Shown: positions 43,319 to 51,630 of the stretch, piece by piece
Layout: each line of letters begins with the position of its first letter
Position numbering within the stretch: position 1 is the first letter of the stretch
Origin: Intestinibacillus massiliensis
GTDB taxonomy: Bacteria > Bacillota > Clostridia > Oscillospirales > Butyricicoccaceae
NCBI GenBank assembly: GCA_029267335.1
Contig: JAJUJC010000002.1
Coordinates: 124,001 to 188,000, forward strand
Reading direction: 5' to 3'
Length of the DNA stretch: 64,000 nt
The notes under the pieces: model-generated
Database searches by the model: none
Seen by the model: the letters and a program-made list of their open reading frames with translations, nothing else
What the model was told of the DNA's origin: nothing
Made by a program: the position numbers and the translations under genes

Positions 43319-43443
43319 TTCCTGTGCGGCAAAAAATCGGCGGCGACCCATTACTTGGAAACCGCGGTTTACATATTTTCCGCACGATAAAGAGATAATA
43401 CCAGTATCGCAAGCCGGAATAAGGTATTGGAGGTTATCCGAAT

Positions 43444-43980
43444 ATGAAAGCAACTGGAATTGTCCGCCGCATCGACGATCTCGGTCGCGTCGTCATCCCC
43501 AAGGAGATTCGCCGCACGATGCGCATCCGCGAGGGCGACCCGCTCGAGATCTACACCGATCGCGACGGCGAAGTGATTTTCAAAAAGTATTCCCCGATGG
43601 GGGAGCTGGGCGCGTGTGTGTCTGAACTGGCGGATGCGCTCGCGCGCACCTCGGGGCTGTCCTGCGCGATCTGTGACCGCGACGCGGTGATTGCGGCAGC
43701 GGGCGGCGCGAAAAAGGACATTTATGAAAAGACCGTCAGCCCCGATCTGGAAACGCTGATGGAGCAGCGCCATGTCTATGAACATCATGACGGCGACACT
43801 ACCGTCAGTATCTCCGGAAACGACCCGTATCATGTGGTCGTCGCCGCGCCCATCATCACCGAGGGCGATGTGTCGGGCTGTGTCGCGTTCCTGTCGGATG
43901 CCGCGGTCGATGCGAGCGAGGTCGAGAGCAAGCTCAGCCAGACCGCCGCAAGCTTTTTGTCCAATCGCATGACGATGTAA
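43444..43980 (+). CDS. spoVT: Stage V sporulation protein T, AbrB-type regulator
   Basis: This 178-residue regulator has an N-terminal AbrB swapped-hairpin DNA-binding domain (KATGIVRRIDDLGRVVIPKE, then REGDPLEIYTD) and a C-terminal GAF-like domain of about 125 residues. This architecture and length match SpoVT, which tunes forespore gene expression late in sporulation. GGAGG lies before ATG 43444. I could not identify a clear sigma-G promoter. It supports a spore-forming host. Confidence 0.9.
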   Translation: MKATGIVRRIDDLGRVVIPKEIRRTMRIREGDPLEIYTDRDGEVIFKKYSPMGELGACVSELADALARTSGLSCAICDRDAVIAAAGGAKKDIYEKTVSPDLETLMEQRHVYEHHDGDTTVSISGNDPYHVVVAAPIITEGDVSGCVAFLSDAAVDASEVESKLSQTAASFLSNRMTM

Positions 43981-44047
43981 TGTTTTGTGCGCGTCCCGCG
44001 GTTTTGTGGTATACTGATACTATAAAACCCAAAAGGAGACGACAGCG

Positions 44048-44827
44048 ATGGAAGAACTGAGACAGTCGATCGAGCGCGCGATGCGTCAGGCGGGCGACAA
44101 GCTGCCCACGCAGCGGGATTTTGCCGTGCGTTCCAAGGCAAATGACCATGATTTTGTCACGGACATGGATGTGCGCATGCAAGAAGAGCTGCGCGTGTCG
44201 CTCGCCAAGGTGCTGCCCGAGGCGGCGTTCCGCAGCGAGGAGGACCTGTCGCAGCAGCCCGCCCGCGGACAGCTTTACTGGCTGGTCGACCCGATCGACG
44301 GCACGACAAATTTCGTGCGTGATCTGCATTTGAGCTGCCTTGCGGTCGCGCTGTGCCGCGACGGGGAAGCCCTTGCGGGCGCGGTGTACTGCCCGTGGAG
44401 CGGCGAGTTCTTCTGGGCGGAGCAGGGGCGCGGCGCGTTCTGCAACGGACAGCCGATCCATGTATCGGACAAGGTGCTCGCGGACGCGGTCGTGTGCTTC
44501 GGACAGGGCTACGGCGAGCGTCCGGTCACGCTCGGCAAGCTGTATCCGCTGCTCGAAAAGTGCTATATCGAATGTGTCAATGTGCGCGCGCTCGGCGTGG
44601 CGGAGCTGATGCTGTGCTATGTCGCCGCGGGGCGCATGGACGGCTACTTTGAGTATGCGATCATGCCGTGGGACTACGCCGCCGGCGGTCTGATCCTGCG
44701 CGAAGCGGGCGGCGTGTGCACGACATGGACGGGCGATGCACCCTCCCTCGCGCATGGTGGCAGCATCCTCGCGGGTAATCCCGCCTGCCATACCGCGCTG
44801 CAGCCCCTCGCGCGCGATTCCTATTAA
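44048..44827 (+). CDS. Inositol monophosphatase family protein
   Basis: This 259-residue enzyme has motif A WLVDPIDGTTNFVRDL (metal-binding Asp residues) and motif B MPWDYAAGGLILREAGG. Glu67-region SEED supplies another metal ligand. The family hydrolyses inositol phosphate, 3'-phosphoadenosine phosphate or related sugar phosphates with Mg2+. Context does not reveal the substrate. A TATACT (about 44010) may be its -10. AAAAGGAG precedes the ATG. Confidence 0.88.
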   Translation: MEELRQSIERAMRQAGDKLPTQRDFAVRSKANDHDFVTDMDVRMQEELRVSLAKVLPEAAFRSEEDLSQQPARGQLYWLVDPIDGTTNFVRDLHLSCLAVALCRDGEALAGAVYCPWSGEFFWAEQGRGAFCNGQPIHVSDKVLADAVVCFGQGYGERPVTLGKLYPLLEKCYIECVNVRALGVAELMLCYVAAGRMDGYFEYAIMPWDYAAGGLILREAGGVCTTWTGDAPSLAHGGSILAGNPACHTALQPLARDSY

Positions 44828-44843
44828 GATACCATGCCGCTTC

Positions 44844-44872
44844 AATCGCTCCGGTCGGCGCCGGAGCGATTT
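44844..44872 (+). terminator. Weak terminator after the inositol phosphatase gene
   Basis: AATCGCTCCGG and CCGGAGCGATT form a perfect stem around TCGGCG; the T-tract is short. Confidence 0.55.
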
Positions 44873-45014
44873 GTATTTACAATAAAAAGAAAAAAATATA
44901 GCATATCGTAGTATTCTGTGCCCATGCTTTTGACGCTGCCCCGCGAAGTTTGTTTTTTCGCGCAGCATCCTGTGGTATAATGAATAGAATACCGCACAAG
45001 GGAGGAACTAGACT

Positions 45015-45803
45015 GTGGACAACATGCAGCGCATCGCGGTGCTCATCGACGCGGACAACACCCAACTCGTCAAGCTGGAGGCGGTGCTTCACGAGCTGAC
45101 GACCTACGGGCGCATCGTCGTCAAAAAAGCCTACGGCAACTGGAAGAAGCCCACGCTCAAGAACTGGGAGAATGAGGTCAAGCGGCTCGCCATCAAGGCG
45201 GAGCAGCAGTTCGACTACGTTTCCGGCAAGAATACGACCGACATCGTCATGGTCATCGACGCGATGGATCTGCTGCACACCGGACTGTATGATGCGTTCG
45301 CCCTTGTGTCGAGCGACAGCGATTTCACGCCGCTTGCCATCCGGCTGCGCGAGTCGGGCGCATATATCATCGGCGTGGGTGAAAACAAGACCCCCGAGGC
45401 GTTCCGCAATGCGTGCGACGATTTCCTGCTGCTCGATTATCTGGCGCAGGCGGATGCGCCCTGTCCCCCGCCCGCCATCGCGCCCCCCGTACCCGCTGCC
45501 GTCGAGCCTGTGCCCGCACCGGTCGCGGACGAGCCGGAGCCGGTCGAGGCGGTCGCGATGCCCAACATCGAGGACGTGCACAACCTGCTGCGCATCGCCT
45601 ATGAGCGCTATCAGGATGAGGACGGCTTTGTCAATGTCGCGTCCGCAGGCACTTACATTAAGCGCGCCAAGCCGGATTTCACGCCGCGCACCTACGGCTA
45701 TGCCAAGCTGCCCGACCTGATCGCGGCATTTCCTAAAAAATATCAGATGAAGCGTTATCGCGGCAAGGGCACGACCGACATCGTCGCGTATATGTGCGTG
45801 TAA
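45015..45803 (+). CDS. NYN-domain protein with C-terminal OST-HTH/LOTUS-like domain
   Basis: This 262-residue protein begins with a PIN-like NYN domain: VLIDADNTQ (14-22 region), KNTTDIVMVIDAMDLL and VSSDSDFTPLAIRLRE carry the acidic residues expected for a metal-dependent RNase. A Pro-rich linker (about 150-185) follows. The C-terminal 80 residues, ending near KYQMKRYRGKGTT, resemble OST-HTH RNA-binding domains. It probably processes or binds RNA in the cytoplasm. The start is GTG 45015 with GGAGG upstream; ATG 45024 is possible. TATAAT at 44976-44981 is the likely -10. Confidence 0.88.
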   Translation: MDNMQRIAVLIDADNTQLVKLEAVLHELTTYGRIVVKKAYGNWKKPTLKNWENEVKRLAIKAEQQFDYVSGKNTTDIVMVIDAMDLLHTGLYDAFALVSSDSDFTPLAIRLRESGAYIIGVGENKTPEAFRNACDDFLLLDYLAQADAPCPPPAIAPPVPAAVEPVPAPVADEPEPVEAVAMPNIEDVHNLLRIAYERYQDEDGFVNVASAGTYIKRAKPDFTPRTYGYAKLPDLIAAFPKKYQMKRYRGKGTTDIVAYMCV

Positions 45804-45807
45804 AATG

Positions 45808-45845
45808 GACCCCCCGACACAGCCTGTGCTATGTCGGGGGGTTTG
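45808..45845 (+). terminator. Terminator of the NYN gene
   Basis: CCCCCCGACA pairs with TGTCGGGGGG, followed by TTTGCTGTTTTT. Confidence 0.82.
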
Positions 45846-45891
45846 CTGTTTTTACAGTGCGCTGCGGAACATTTCAATGCATTACTCGACC

Positions 45892-46060
45892 ATAGCTGCC
45901 ATCATCTGAATGGGCAGGTTATCGGTCTCGGTCGGGCGGTTATACAGTTCCTTCGCCTTGCCGAGCAGATCCTGTTCTTCCGTCCAGCCGTTCAGCGTGC
46001 GGTAGCTTTCCGGCATCGGCTGCGCAGTCTTCCCCCGTGCGTGCCGAACTTGCTGACGTT
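45892..46060 (-). pseudogene. C-terminal remnant of a lost gene, divergent from the LysR remnant
   Basis: The minus strand from about 46027 to the TAA at 45892-45894 encodes QPMPESYRTLNGWTEEQ, continuing with LLGKAKELY and ending QMMAAMVE. GC-rich third positions and composition look like real protein. A short piece with SKFGTHGG lies just upstream in another frame, implying a frameshift. No start, ribosome binding site or N-terminal half remains. A flavoprotein-like oxidoreductase is possible but not shown. Confidence 0.5.
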
Positions 46061-46255
46061 GCCTTGGGAAAGTGCTATTCTTTTGCCATATCGGTGCATT
46101 AGCCAGATAAAGTGTTTTTTTACAAGAAAGTTTGTGATGCTTGCCAAACCGGACGGACTGTGCGATAATAAAGCAACAAAGAGACAGCGAGATCGAATGG
46201 GGAAGGAAAATTCCGTGCGACCATTGCCCCGCGCCTCATCAGACAAACAGACGGT

Positions 46256-46566
46256 ATGGAAATTCAGCATGTGCATGCTTTCGCGGAGGCACTGTTCATC
46301 ATGCAGCCCTCAAGCAGCTTGAGTCCGATATGGGCGTGCAGCGCATCAAGCGCACGAGCAAATCCTTTTATCTCACGCAAGCGGGCGAAGTATTCTATCT
46401 CAAGGTGTGCGCAGGCGAGTTGCTCGCGGTGCTGCCGCGTCCAATCGACTGGAAGATCGGTGTGTTCTATCTGCGCGACGGCTACCGCTTCTTTGCATGG
46501 GTTAAACTGTACGACTTTATCGTATTTCAAAAAGCGGTAAGATCCAAATACTTTGAAATTATTTGA
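46256..46566 (+). pseudogene. Decayed LysR-family regulator gene
   Basis: ATG 46256 begins MEIQHVHAFAEAL, a typical LysR start. A different frame then carries ALKQLESDMGVQ and KSFYLTQAGEVFYLK, the end of the LysR helix-turn-helix region. Some 25-30 codons and the frame are lost between them. The effector-binding middle is missing: the frame passes directly to LPRPIDWKIGVFYLRDG, similar to the end of LysR proteins, and stops at 46564. It is clearly non-functional and was probably the divergent regulator of the fragment at 45892. Confidence 0.7.
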
Positions 46567-46581
46567 TTTTTATGGTAAAAT
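46553..46581 (+). promoter_or_regulatory. Promoter of the prepilin-like gene
   Basis: TTGAAA (46553-46558), 17 bases and TAAAAT (46576-46581), overlapping the end of the LysR remnant. Confidence 0.7.
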
Positions 46582-46627
46582 AATAATAATAAGCCTTGCA
46601 GGACAGGGCAAAAGGCGGGCGGATACC

Positions 46628-47434
46628 ATGAGAAAAAGAACGGATGCAGGCGGCTTCACCTTGATGGAACTACTGCTTGTCCTTGCGATAATCGGTATTC
46701 TGGTGGCGATCGCGGTTGCGGTGTTTGCCGCCCAGATCACGCGTGCCAGTGCCGCAGTCGACCGCGCGAACGTGCGCAATGCCAAGGCGGCAGCGGTCAC
46801 GGCGTATCTCACCGATCCGACGGATCGGGCGACCTATTATTTCGACGCGGACAGCGGCACGGTCACCACGGACAAGACAGCGGCAGCGGCGTTCACGGGG
46901 TATGGCAAATCGACTGCCGCCGTCGAGGGCTCGACCGGTATTCCGCTTAAAAACGGCAGGGCGCAGATCGTCGCCGTCACGGTGAAGAACGACGGCACGG
47001 AAACGGCTGCATGGGGCCTGGGTACGGAACTGGATACGTTTGCGGCGCAGGCGGCAGCGCAGGAGGCGGCGTTTAACGGTCCGTCGCATACCGGAGATGC
47101 GCTGATCGAGGCTATGGGCGAGTTGCCATCGGTCGCGGTGTCCGAGTTGTTTGGCAGCGAGTCGATTTCCGGCGGAGGCAACACGCTCTATTGGCGACCG
47201 AAGGTCGTGACCGTGAACGGCACGAAAACCATCTTTTTATACGCCAACACCTCTTCGACCGGATATGCAGGCTGGAACGGGTATGCCGTGTACTACCAGG
47301 GGGCGACCTATGTGTCCGAGGTGCGGCATCCCTCTACGCATAAAATCGATGGGGCCAGTGTGCTGTTTCCAGACATCGAGGGCGATTTGGAAACCTATTT
47401 GCTCGGCACAAACCGTTGGCGCAAGCTGGGATAG
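46628..47434 (+). CDS. Type IV prepilin-like protein
   Basis: This 268-residue protein starts with a short basic leader and the prepilin cleavage/methylation motif GGFTLMELLLVLAIIGILV, with Glu at position +5 of the mature protein. An extracellular domain of about 230 residues follows, rich in Ala, Thr and Gly. The hydrophobic helix would insert in the membrane and, after peptidase cleavage, assemble into a pilus or pseudopilus. No prepilin peptidase, ATPase or platform gene is near, so assembly relies on unlinked genes. The ribosome binding site before ATG 46628 is weak. The terminator at 47477 ends it. Confidence 0.85.
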   Translation: MRKRTDAGGFTLMELLLVLAIIGILVAIAVAVFAAQITRASAAVDRANVRNAKAAAVTAYLTDPTDRATYYFDADSGTVTTDKTAAAAFTGYGKSTAAVEGSTGIPLKNGRAQIVAVTVKNDGTETAAWGLGTELDTFAAQAAAQEAAFNGPSHTGDALIEAMGELPSVAVSELFGSESISGGGNTLYWRPKVVTVNGTKTIFLYANTSSTGYAGWNGYAVYYQGATYVSEVRHPSTHKIDGASVLFPDIEGDLETYLLGTNRWRKLG

Positions 47435-47476
47435 TGCAGAGATTTCTTCGCGCGATCCCCCCCAAAAAAAAGCAGC

Positions 47477-47514
47477 AAAAAGCGCCCTGTATCACGCGAT
47501 ACAGGGCGCTTTTT
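47477..47514. terminator. Bidirectional terminator between the prepilin gene and tRNA-Leu
   Basis: AAAAAGCGCCCTGTATC pairs with GATACAGGGCGCTTTTT. Plus strand ends in TTTTTGTGG; minus strand continues TTTTTGCTGCTTTTTTTT, terminating the tRNA. Confidence 0.88.
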
Positions 47515-47515
47515 G

Positions 47516-47602
47516 TGGTGCCGCTGACGGGAATCGAACCCGTACAGTATTGCTACCGAGGGATTTTAAGTCCCTTGTGTCTACCAGTTCCACCACAGCG
47601 GC
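47516..47602 (-). tRNA. tRNA-Leu (anticodon UAA)
   Basis: On the minus strand the 87-nt gene starts GCCGCTG and ends CAGCGGC-A-CCA, so CCA is encoded. The anticodon loop CTTAAAA gives UAA (47566-47568), matching leucine UUA codons. It has the long variable arm of a class II tRNA and the GGTTCGATTCC T-arm. A consensus promoter lies at 47615-47643 and the terminator at 47477. Confidence 0.97.
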
Positions 47603-47614
47603 AAATGCATATTC

Positions 47615-47643
47615 ATTATAGCAACTTTGTGCGCCCCTGTCAA
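47615..47643 (-). promoter_or_regulatory. Promoter of tRNA-Leu
   Basis: On the minus strand TTGACA (47638-47643), 17 bases and TATAAT (47615-47620): perfect consensus. Confidence 0.88.
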
Positions 47644-47650
47644 CAAAGCA

Positions 47651-47684
47651 AAAGTGCCGCTTCTCTGTGAGAAGCGGCACTTTG
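47651..47684 (-). terminator. Terminator of the SLH gene at 47697
   Basis: AAAGTGCCGCTTCTC pairs with GAGAAGCGGCACTTT; on the minus strand T-rich sequence follows. Confidence 0.82.
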
Positions 47685-47696
47685 TTACAGCGGAGA

Positions 47697-49565
47697 TCAG
47701 GTGACGGGGGTCGCGATGAGTACGCGCACGCGGCCGCCGTTTGCATCGGTGTCGTCATAGTAGGCGCGCACATGGTAGGCACTCAGGCTGAGCGAGCTGC
47801 GCTCGATCTGTGTATAGATGCCGTCACGCACCACATAGACCGCCGCACGATCCCAGATTGTGTGCGTTTCGTCCGCGCTTTTGATCGTCTGATCGGTCAG
47901 CGCAACGACGTTTTTGAGTTCGGTCAGCTTGGTTGCGCGCGTCACGGTGCCGCCCGAAAGTAGCAGCTTTGCGGGCCCGGTCGACGTGCCGAGCGTGAAC
48001 ATCGTGCCGTTTGTCGTGAGGGCGGTCGTCTTGCCGTCGATGAGGAAGCTGTAATTGACGGTATAGTTGGTTTCGCCCTGATTGAGCGTCGCCTGCGTTG
48101 CGATGCCGTAGCTGTAGCAGTCGCCGGTCGCGTCACCCAGCAGCAGCGTCGCGATCTTGCCCTCCGTGTCCAGCTCATAGTAGTACACATCGCCGTTTTG
48201 CAGCGTCATGCCCGCAAGCCGCGACGGATAGACGCGCACACCGGTCTCATCCGCGATGTCGAGGATGTTCACGTCGTCCGCAAAGCGATAATTGCCCACG
48301 CCTGCGGTCGTGACCTTGCCGGTCAGCGAATTTTTGGACAGATATTTGACCGAAGCCCCCGCATTGGTATAGGTCGCGCGCACGAGCGTGCCCGTCGTGA
48401 TGGTACTGTCGAGCGTCGTCACCGGTACGGTGTAGGTCTGTCCGTCCGCGGCGAGCACGGTCAGCGTCTTGGCGGTATAAGTCGAGCCGTCTGCGTTCGT
48501 ATAACTGGACTTGTTCACCGCCGTGACCAGTCCGACAAAGTCGGTGGTCAGCGTGCTCGCGGGATATGCCGCGACAATGCCGCCGTCCTTGCCGAGCAGG
48601 ATCGTGATGCTCGAGCCGATCGCAAGACCGCCCTCGGTGCTCAGCTGCGTGATCGCGGACGGCGTGTCGACCGTGTAGGTCACACCTGCCACCTTGACCG
48701 AGGTCGGGCTTTCCTTGTTCGGCGTCGCGGCTTCATAGGTGCCTGTGATGCGGCGTGAATATGCCCACACGGTCCCCCGCGCGGCGGAATAATAGAGCAC
48801 ATCATAGCGTTGCAGCGCGGCGACCGTCGCGGTCGCGCCGTTGCGATAGACCGTGGTCGGCGTGAAGCCGAGCGTGCCGTAAACATTGCCGCTCGTAAAC
48901 ACGACCGGACCGTCCATCGTCGATTGCAGCAGCGCGTTGTAATCGGGATCGCCGTTCGTGTCGAGCTTGTAGCCGAGCTGCTCCATATAGCTCTTGCTGC
49001 CGTCCTTGAGGTCGACCGAGAGCAGATTATAGAACAGCCGCATGCAGTTTTGGCGCGTCATTGCGGTCGTTGACCCCGCGGAAATGCCCTCCGACAGCTT
49101 GAGGGAGCGGTAAAGCGCCATCTGTGCATAGGGATAAGAGCCGGAAAAATCGGTCGCGGTGTAGCCGAGCAGTTTGAGTACGGCGGTCGCGGCTTCCGCG
49201 GTCGTGACCGGATTTTCCGGACGGTAGCTGCCGTCGAGATAGCCGGTCAGCCAGCCCTGATTGACCGCGGTCTTGATGTAGCTTGACGCCCAGTGGGTGT
49301 ACGGCACATCCTTAAACGGCGAAGCGTTGCCCGCAGCGGACACCGTGTCCTTGTAGCTCGACGCGCTCACGAGCATTTTGGCGAATTCCGCGCGCGTCAC
49401 GGGTGCAGTCAGGCGCAGATTGCCGCTCGCGTCGCCGGTCACGATGCCGAGCGCGCCCACCACCTGCTGCACGGTCGTCTGGTCGCCGGTCGCCGCGCGC
49501 GCGGACAGCGGCAGCGCAGAGAGCACAAGCGTCGCACTCAGCGCGAGTGAAATCAGTCGTTTCAA
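47697..49565 (-). CDS. SLH-domain exported protein
   Basis: This 622-residue protein has a signal peptide ending LSARAATG, then two clear SLH repeats (VTRAEFAKMLV; TGYLDGSYRPENPVTTAEA) and a weaker third up to about residue 190. The remaining 430 residues are beta-rich, with Tyr, Thr and Gly, and are not recognised. It should be held on the wall by the SLH domains like the protein at 36975, but codon use here is ordinary (GCG, CGC), so expression is probably lower. The start is TTG 49565 with AGGAGG eight bases upstream; the ATG-like frame further out is rejected. Confidence 0.88.
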   Translation of the reverse strand: MKRLISLALSATLVLSALPLSARAATGDQTTVQQVVGALGIVTGDASGNLRLTAPVTRAEFAKMLVSASSYKDTVSAAGNASPFKDVPYTHWASSYIKTAVNQGWLTGYLDGSYRPENPVTTAEAATAVLKLLGYTATDFSGSYPYAQMALYRSLKLSEGISAGSTTAMTRQNCMRLFYNLLSVDLKDGSKSYMEQLGYKLDTNGDPDYNALLQSTMDGPVVFTSGNVYGTLGFTPTTVYRNGATATVAALQRYDVLYYSAARGTVWAYSRRITGTYEAATPNKESPTSVKVAGVTYTVDTPSAITQLSTEGGLAIGSSITILLGKDGGIVAAYPASTLTTDFVGLVTAVNKSSYTNADGSTYTAKTLTVLAADGQTYTVPVTTLDSTITTGTLVRATYTNAGASVKYLSKNSLTGKVTTAGVGNYRFADDVNILDIADETGVRVYPSRLAGMTLQNGDVYYYELDTEGKIATLLLGDATGDCYSYGIATQATLNQGETNYTVNYSFLIDGKTTALTTNGTMFTLGTSTGPAKLLLSGGTVTRATKLTELKNVVALTDQTIKSADETHTIWDRAAVYVVRDGIYTQIERSSLSLSAYHVRAYYDDTDANGGRVRVLIATPVT

Positions 49566-49692
49566 TATAGATCCTCCTATTATCGTGCCCTTTTCATAGA
49601 TCCTGTCCCGCACCTGCATGCCTTTGGCGGTGTTTGACCGACGGGTGGTTTGTCTTTCGTCCCGCCGCCGACATGCCTACGCCTGCGAGGCG

Positions 49693-50865
49693 TCAGTCGT
49701 AGCGCAGGGCGTCGATCGGGTTGAGTTTGGCGGCTTTGTTCGCGGGCATAAAGCCGAAGAATACGCCGATCGCGACGGATACGCCGAACGCGACAAGCAC
49801 CGCACTCACCGAGGGCGTGACGTTCATGCCGATGACCTTGCCGACCACGATCGCGACGACCGCGCCGAATACAATGCCGATCACGCCGCCGCAGGCGGAG
49901 GTCGTCGCCGCCTCAATGACAAACTGCCGCATGATGTCGCGCCGCTTCGCGCCGAGCGACTTGCGAATACCGATCTCGCGCGTGCGCTCCGTGACCGAAA
50001 CGAGCATGATGTTCATAATGCCGATGCCGCCGACCACGAGCGAGATCGCCGCAATGCCGACGACGAGCAGCGTCATCGTGCCGGTCAGCTCCTCCATGGA
50101 GGACAGCATCTCCGACATATCGGAAATCTTGTAAAAATCCGCGCTCTGGAACACCTTGTAGAGCGCATTGTCCAGAATCGTCGTCGCCTGCGTGTTAAGG
50201 GTCGGGTCGACGGTCATAAAAATGTAACTGGAGACGCGGCTCTGTCCGAGCTTGGACGCGACGGTGTAGGGAAGAAACAGGCAGTCATCCGACGAGCCTT
50301 CGGTCGAGTCGTCCTGTTCGCCCAGCACACCGATGACCGTGAATGCATTGCCGTTTATTTTGATGGTCTTGCCGAGTGCGTCGCCCGTAAACGCAGTTTG
50401 CGCGAGATACGAGCCAATGACGCACACCTTGCTGCGCTTTTCCATGTCGACATAGCCCAGCCAACGACCCTCGGACAGGTCGTATTTCTGGATGGACTGA
50501 TAGTCCTCGCTGACCCCCGTCACCGTAGTCGAATCATAGCTTGTCGTGTCCTGCTTGACGGTCGCCTGCATGGACACCGTCGGGCTCATCGCGCCGAAAT
50601 AATCGGGATTTTCGTCGTAAAGCGCATACATGTCGTCGACGTCGACCGAGCGCGACGAGCCGCGCCCCGTGATCGAAATGGTCAGACGGTTCGTGCCCAG
50701 ATCCTCAAAGGTCGAGGTCATCTTGTTCGACATGCCCTGCATGAGCGACACCAGAATGATGACCGAGCCGACACCGATGATGATGCCGAGCATGGTCAGG
50801 AAGGAGCGCATTTTGCTGCTCGTCAGGCTCTTGAGCGCGAGCCGGAAGGCTTGCACAAACCCCAC
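49693..50865 (-). CDS. MacB-type ABC transporter permease
   Basis: This 390-residue protein has an N-terminal membrane helix (FLTMLGIIIGVGSVIILV), an extracellular domain of about 200 residues and three C-terminal membrane segments with RTREIGIRKSLGAKR, the FtsX/MacB signature. It works with the ATPase at 50866 and the adaptor at 51627 to move substrates outward by mechanotransmission. The GTG start at 50865 directly follows the ATPase stop, with GGGAGGTGGGC before it. The substrate is unknown. Confidence 0.9.
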   Translation of the reverse strand: MGFVQAFRLALKSLTSSKMRSFLTMLGIIIGVGSVIILVSLMQGMSNKMTSTFEDLGTNRLTISITGRGSSRSVDVDDMYALYDENPDYFGAMSPTVSMQATVKQDTTSYDSTTVTGVSEDYQSIQKYDLSEGRWLGYVDMEKRSKVCVIGSYLAQTAFTGDALGKTIKINGNAFTVIGVLGEQDDSTEGSSDDCLFLPYTVASKLGQSRVSSYIFMTVDPTLNTQATTILDNALYKVFQSADFYKISDMSEMLSSMEELTGTMTLLVVGIAAISLVVGGIGIMNIMLVSVTERTREIGIRKSLGAKRRDIMRQFVIEAATTSACGGVIGIVFGAVVAIVVGKVIGMNVTPSVSAVLVAFGVSVAIGVFFGFMPANKAAKLNPIDALRYD

Positions 50866-51630
50866 TCAGCCCACCTCCCTGTCGAGCGCGTGCACACCCG
50901 TGGCATACTGCACCTGATCGGCGGGCACGGACGGACCGTCATATACGATGCGCCCGTCCGACAGGCGGATGATGCGCTCGGCTTCGGATGCGATCGAGTT
51001 GTCATGCGTGATGAGCACGATGGTGTTGCCCTCGTCGTTGAGTTTTTTGAGGAAGTCGAGCACTTCGCGGCTTGTGCGGCTGTCAAGCGCGCCGGTCGGT
51101 TCGTCCGCAAGAATGACCGACGGGTCGCCCGCAAGCGCCCGCGCGATGGACACACGCTGCTGCTGTCCGCCGGAGAGCTGCGAGGGCAGGTTTTTCGCCT
51201 TGTCCTCCAGCCCGACGCGCGCGAGCGCACCATGTGCACGCAGTGCCCGTTCATGCGCGGGCACGCCCGCATACAGCAGCGACAGCTCGACATTTTCGAG
51301 CACGTTCAGCTTGGGGATCAGGTTATACTGCTGAAAAATGAAACCCAGCATACGGTTGCGGAAATCCGCCTGTTCGTCGTCGGTCAGCTCGGAAACATCC
51401 TCGCCGCGCAGCAGATACTGCCCGCTCGTGGGCACATCGAGGCAGCCGATGATATTCATGCAGGTCGACTTGCCCGAACCGGACTGTCCGACGATTGCAA
51501 CAAATTCGCCCTCGTAAATGCGGAAGGATACGCCGTCGGCGGCGTGTACTTCGCTGTCGCCCATGTGATAGATCTTGAAAATATCGCGAAACTCGATCAG
51601 GGGCGTGCAGTTGTTACCCTTGTGTGTCAT
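50866..51630 (-). CDS. MacB-type ABC transporter ATPase
   Basis: This 254-residue ATPase has Walker A GQSGSGKST, the Q-loop in IFQQYNLIPKLN, the signature LSGGQQQRVSIARAL and Walker B VILADEPTGALD, with the switch His in LITHDN. It is of the LolD/MacB subgroup that pairs with FtsX-like permeases. Its ATG overlaps the adaptor stop codon (ATGA), and the permease follows with no gap, so the three genes form one coupled operon. Confidence 0.93.
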   Translation of the reverse strand: MTHKGNNCTPLIEFRDIFKIYHMGDSEVHAADGVSFRIYEGEFVAIVGQSGSGKSTCMNIIGCLDVPTSGQYLLRGEDVSELTDDEQADFRNRMLGFIFQQYNLIPKLNVLENVELSLLYAGVPAHERALRAHGALARVGLEDKAKNLPSQLSGGQQQRVSIARALAGDPSVILADEPTGALDSRTSREVLDFLKKLNDEGNTIVLITHDNSIASEAERIIRLSDGRIVYDGPSVPADQVQYATGVHALDREVG

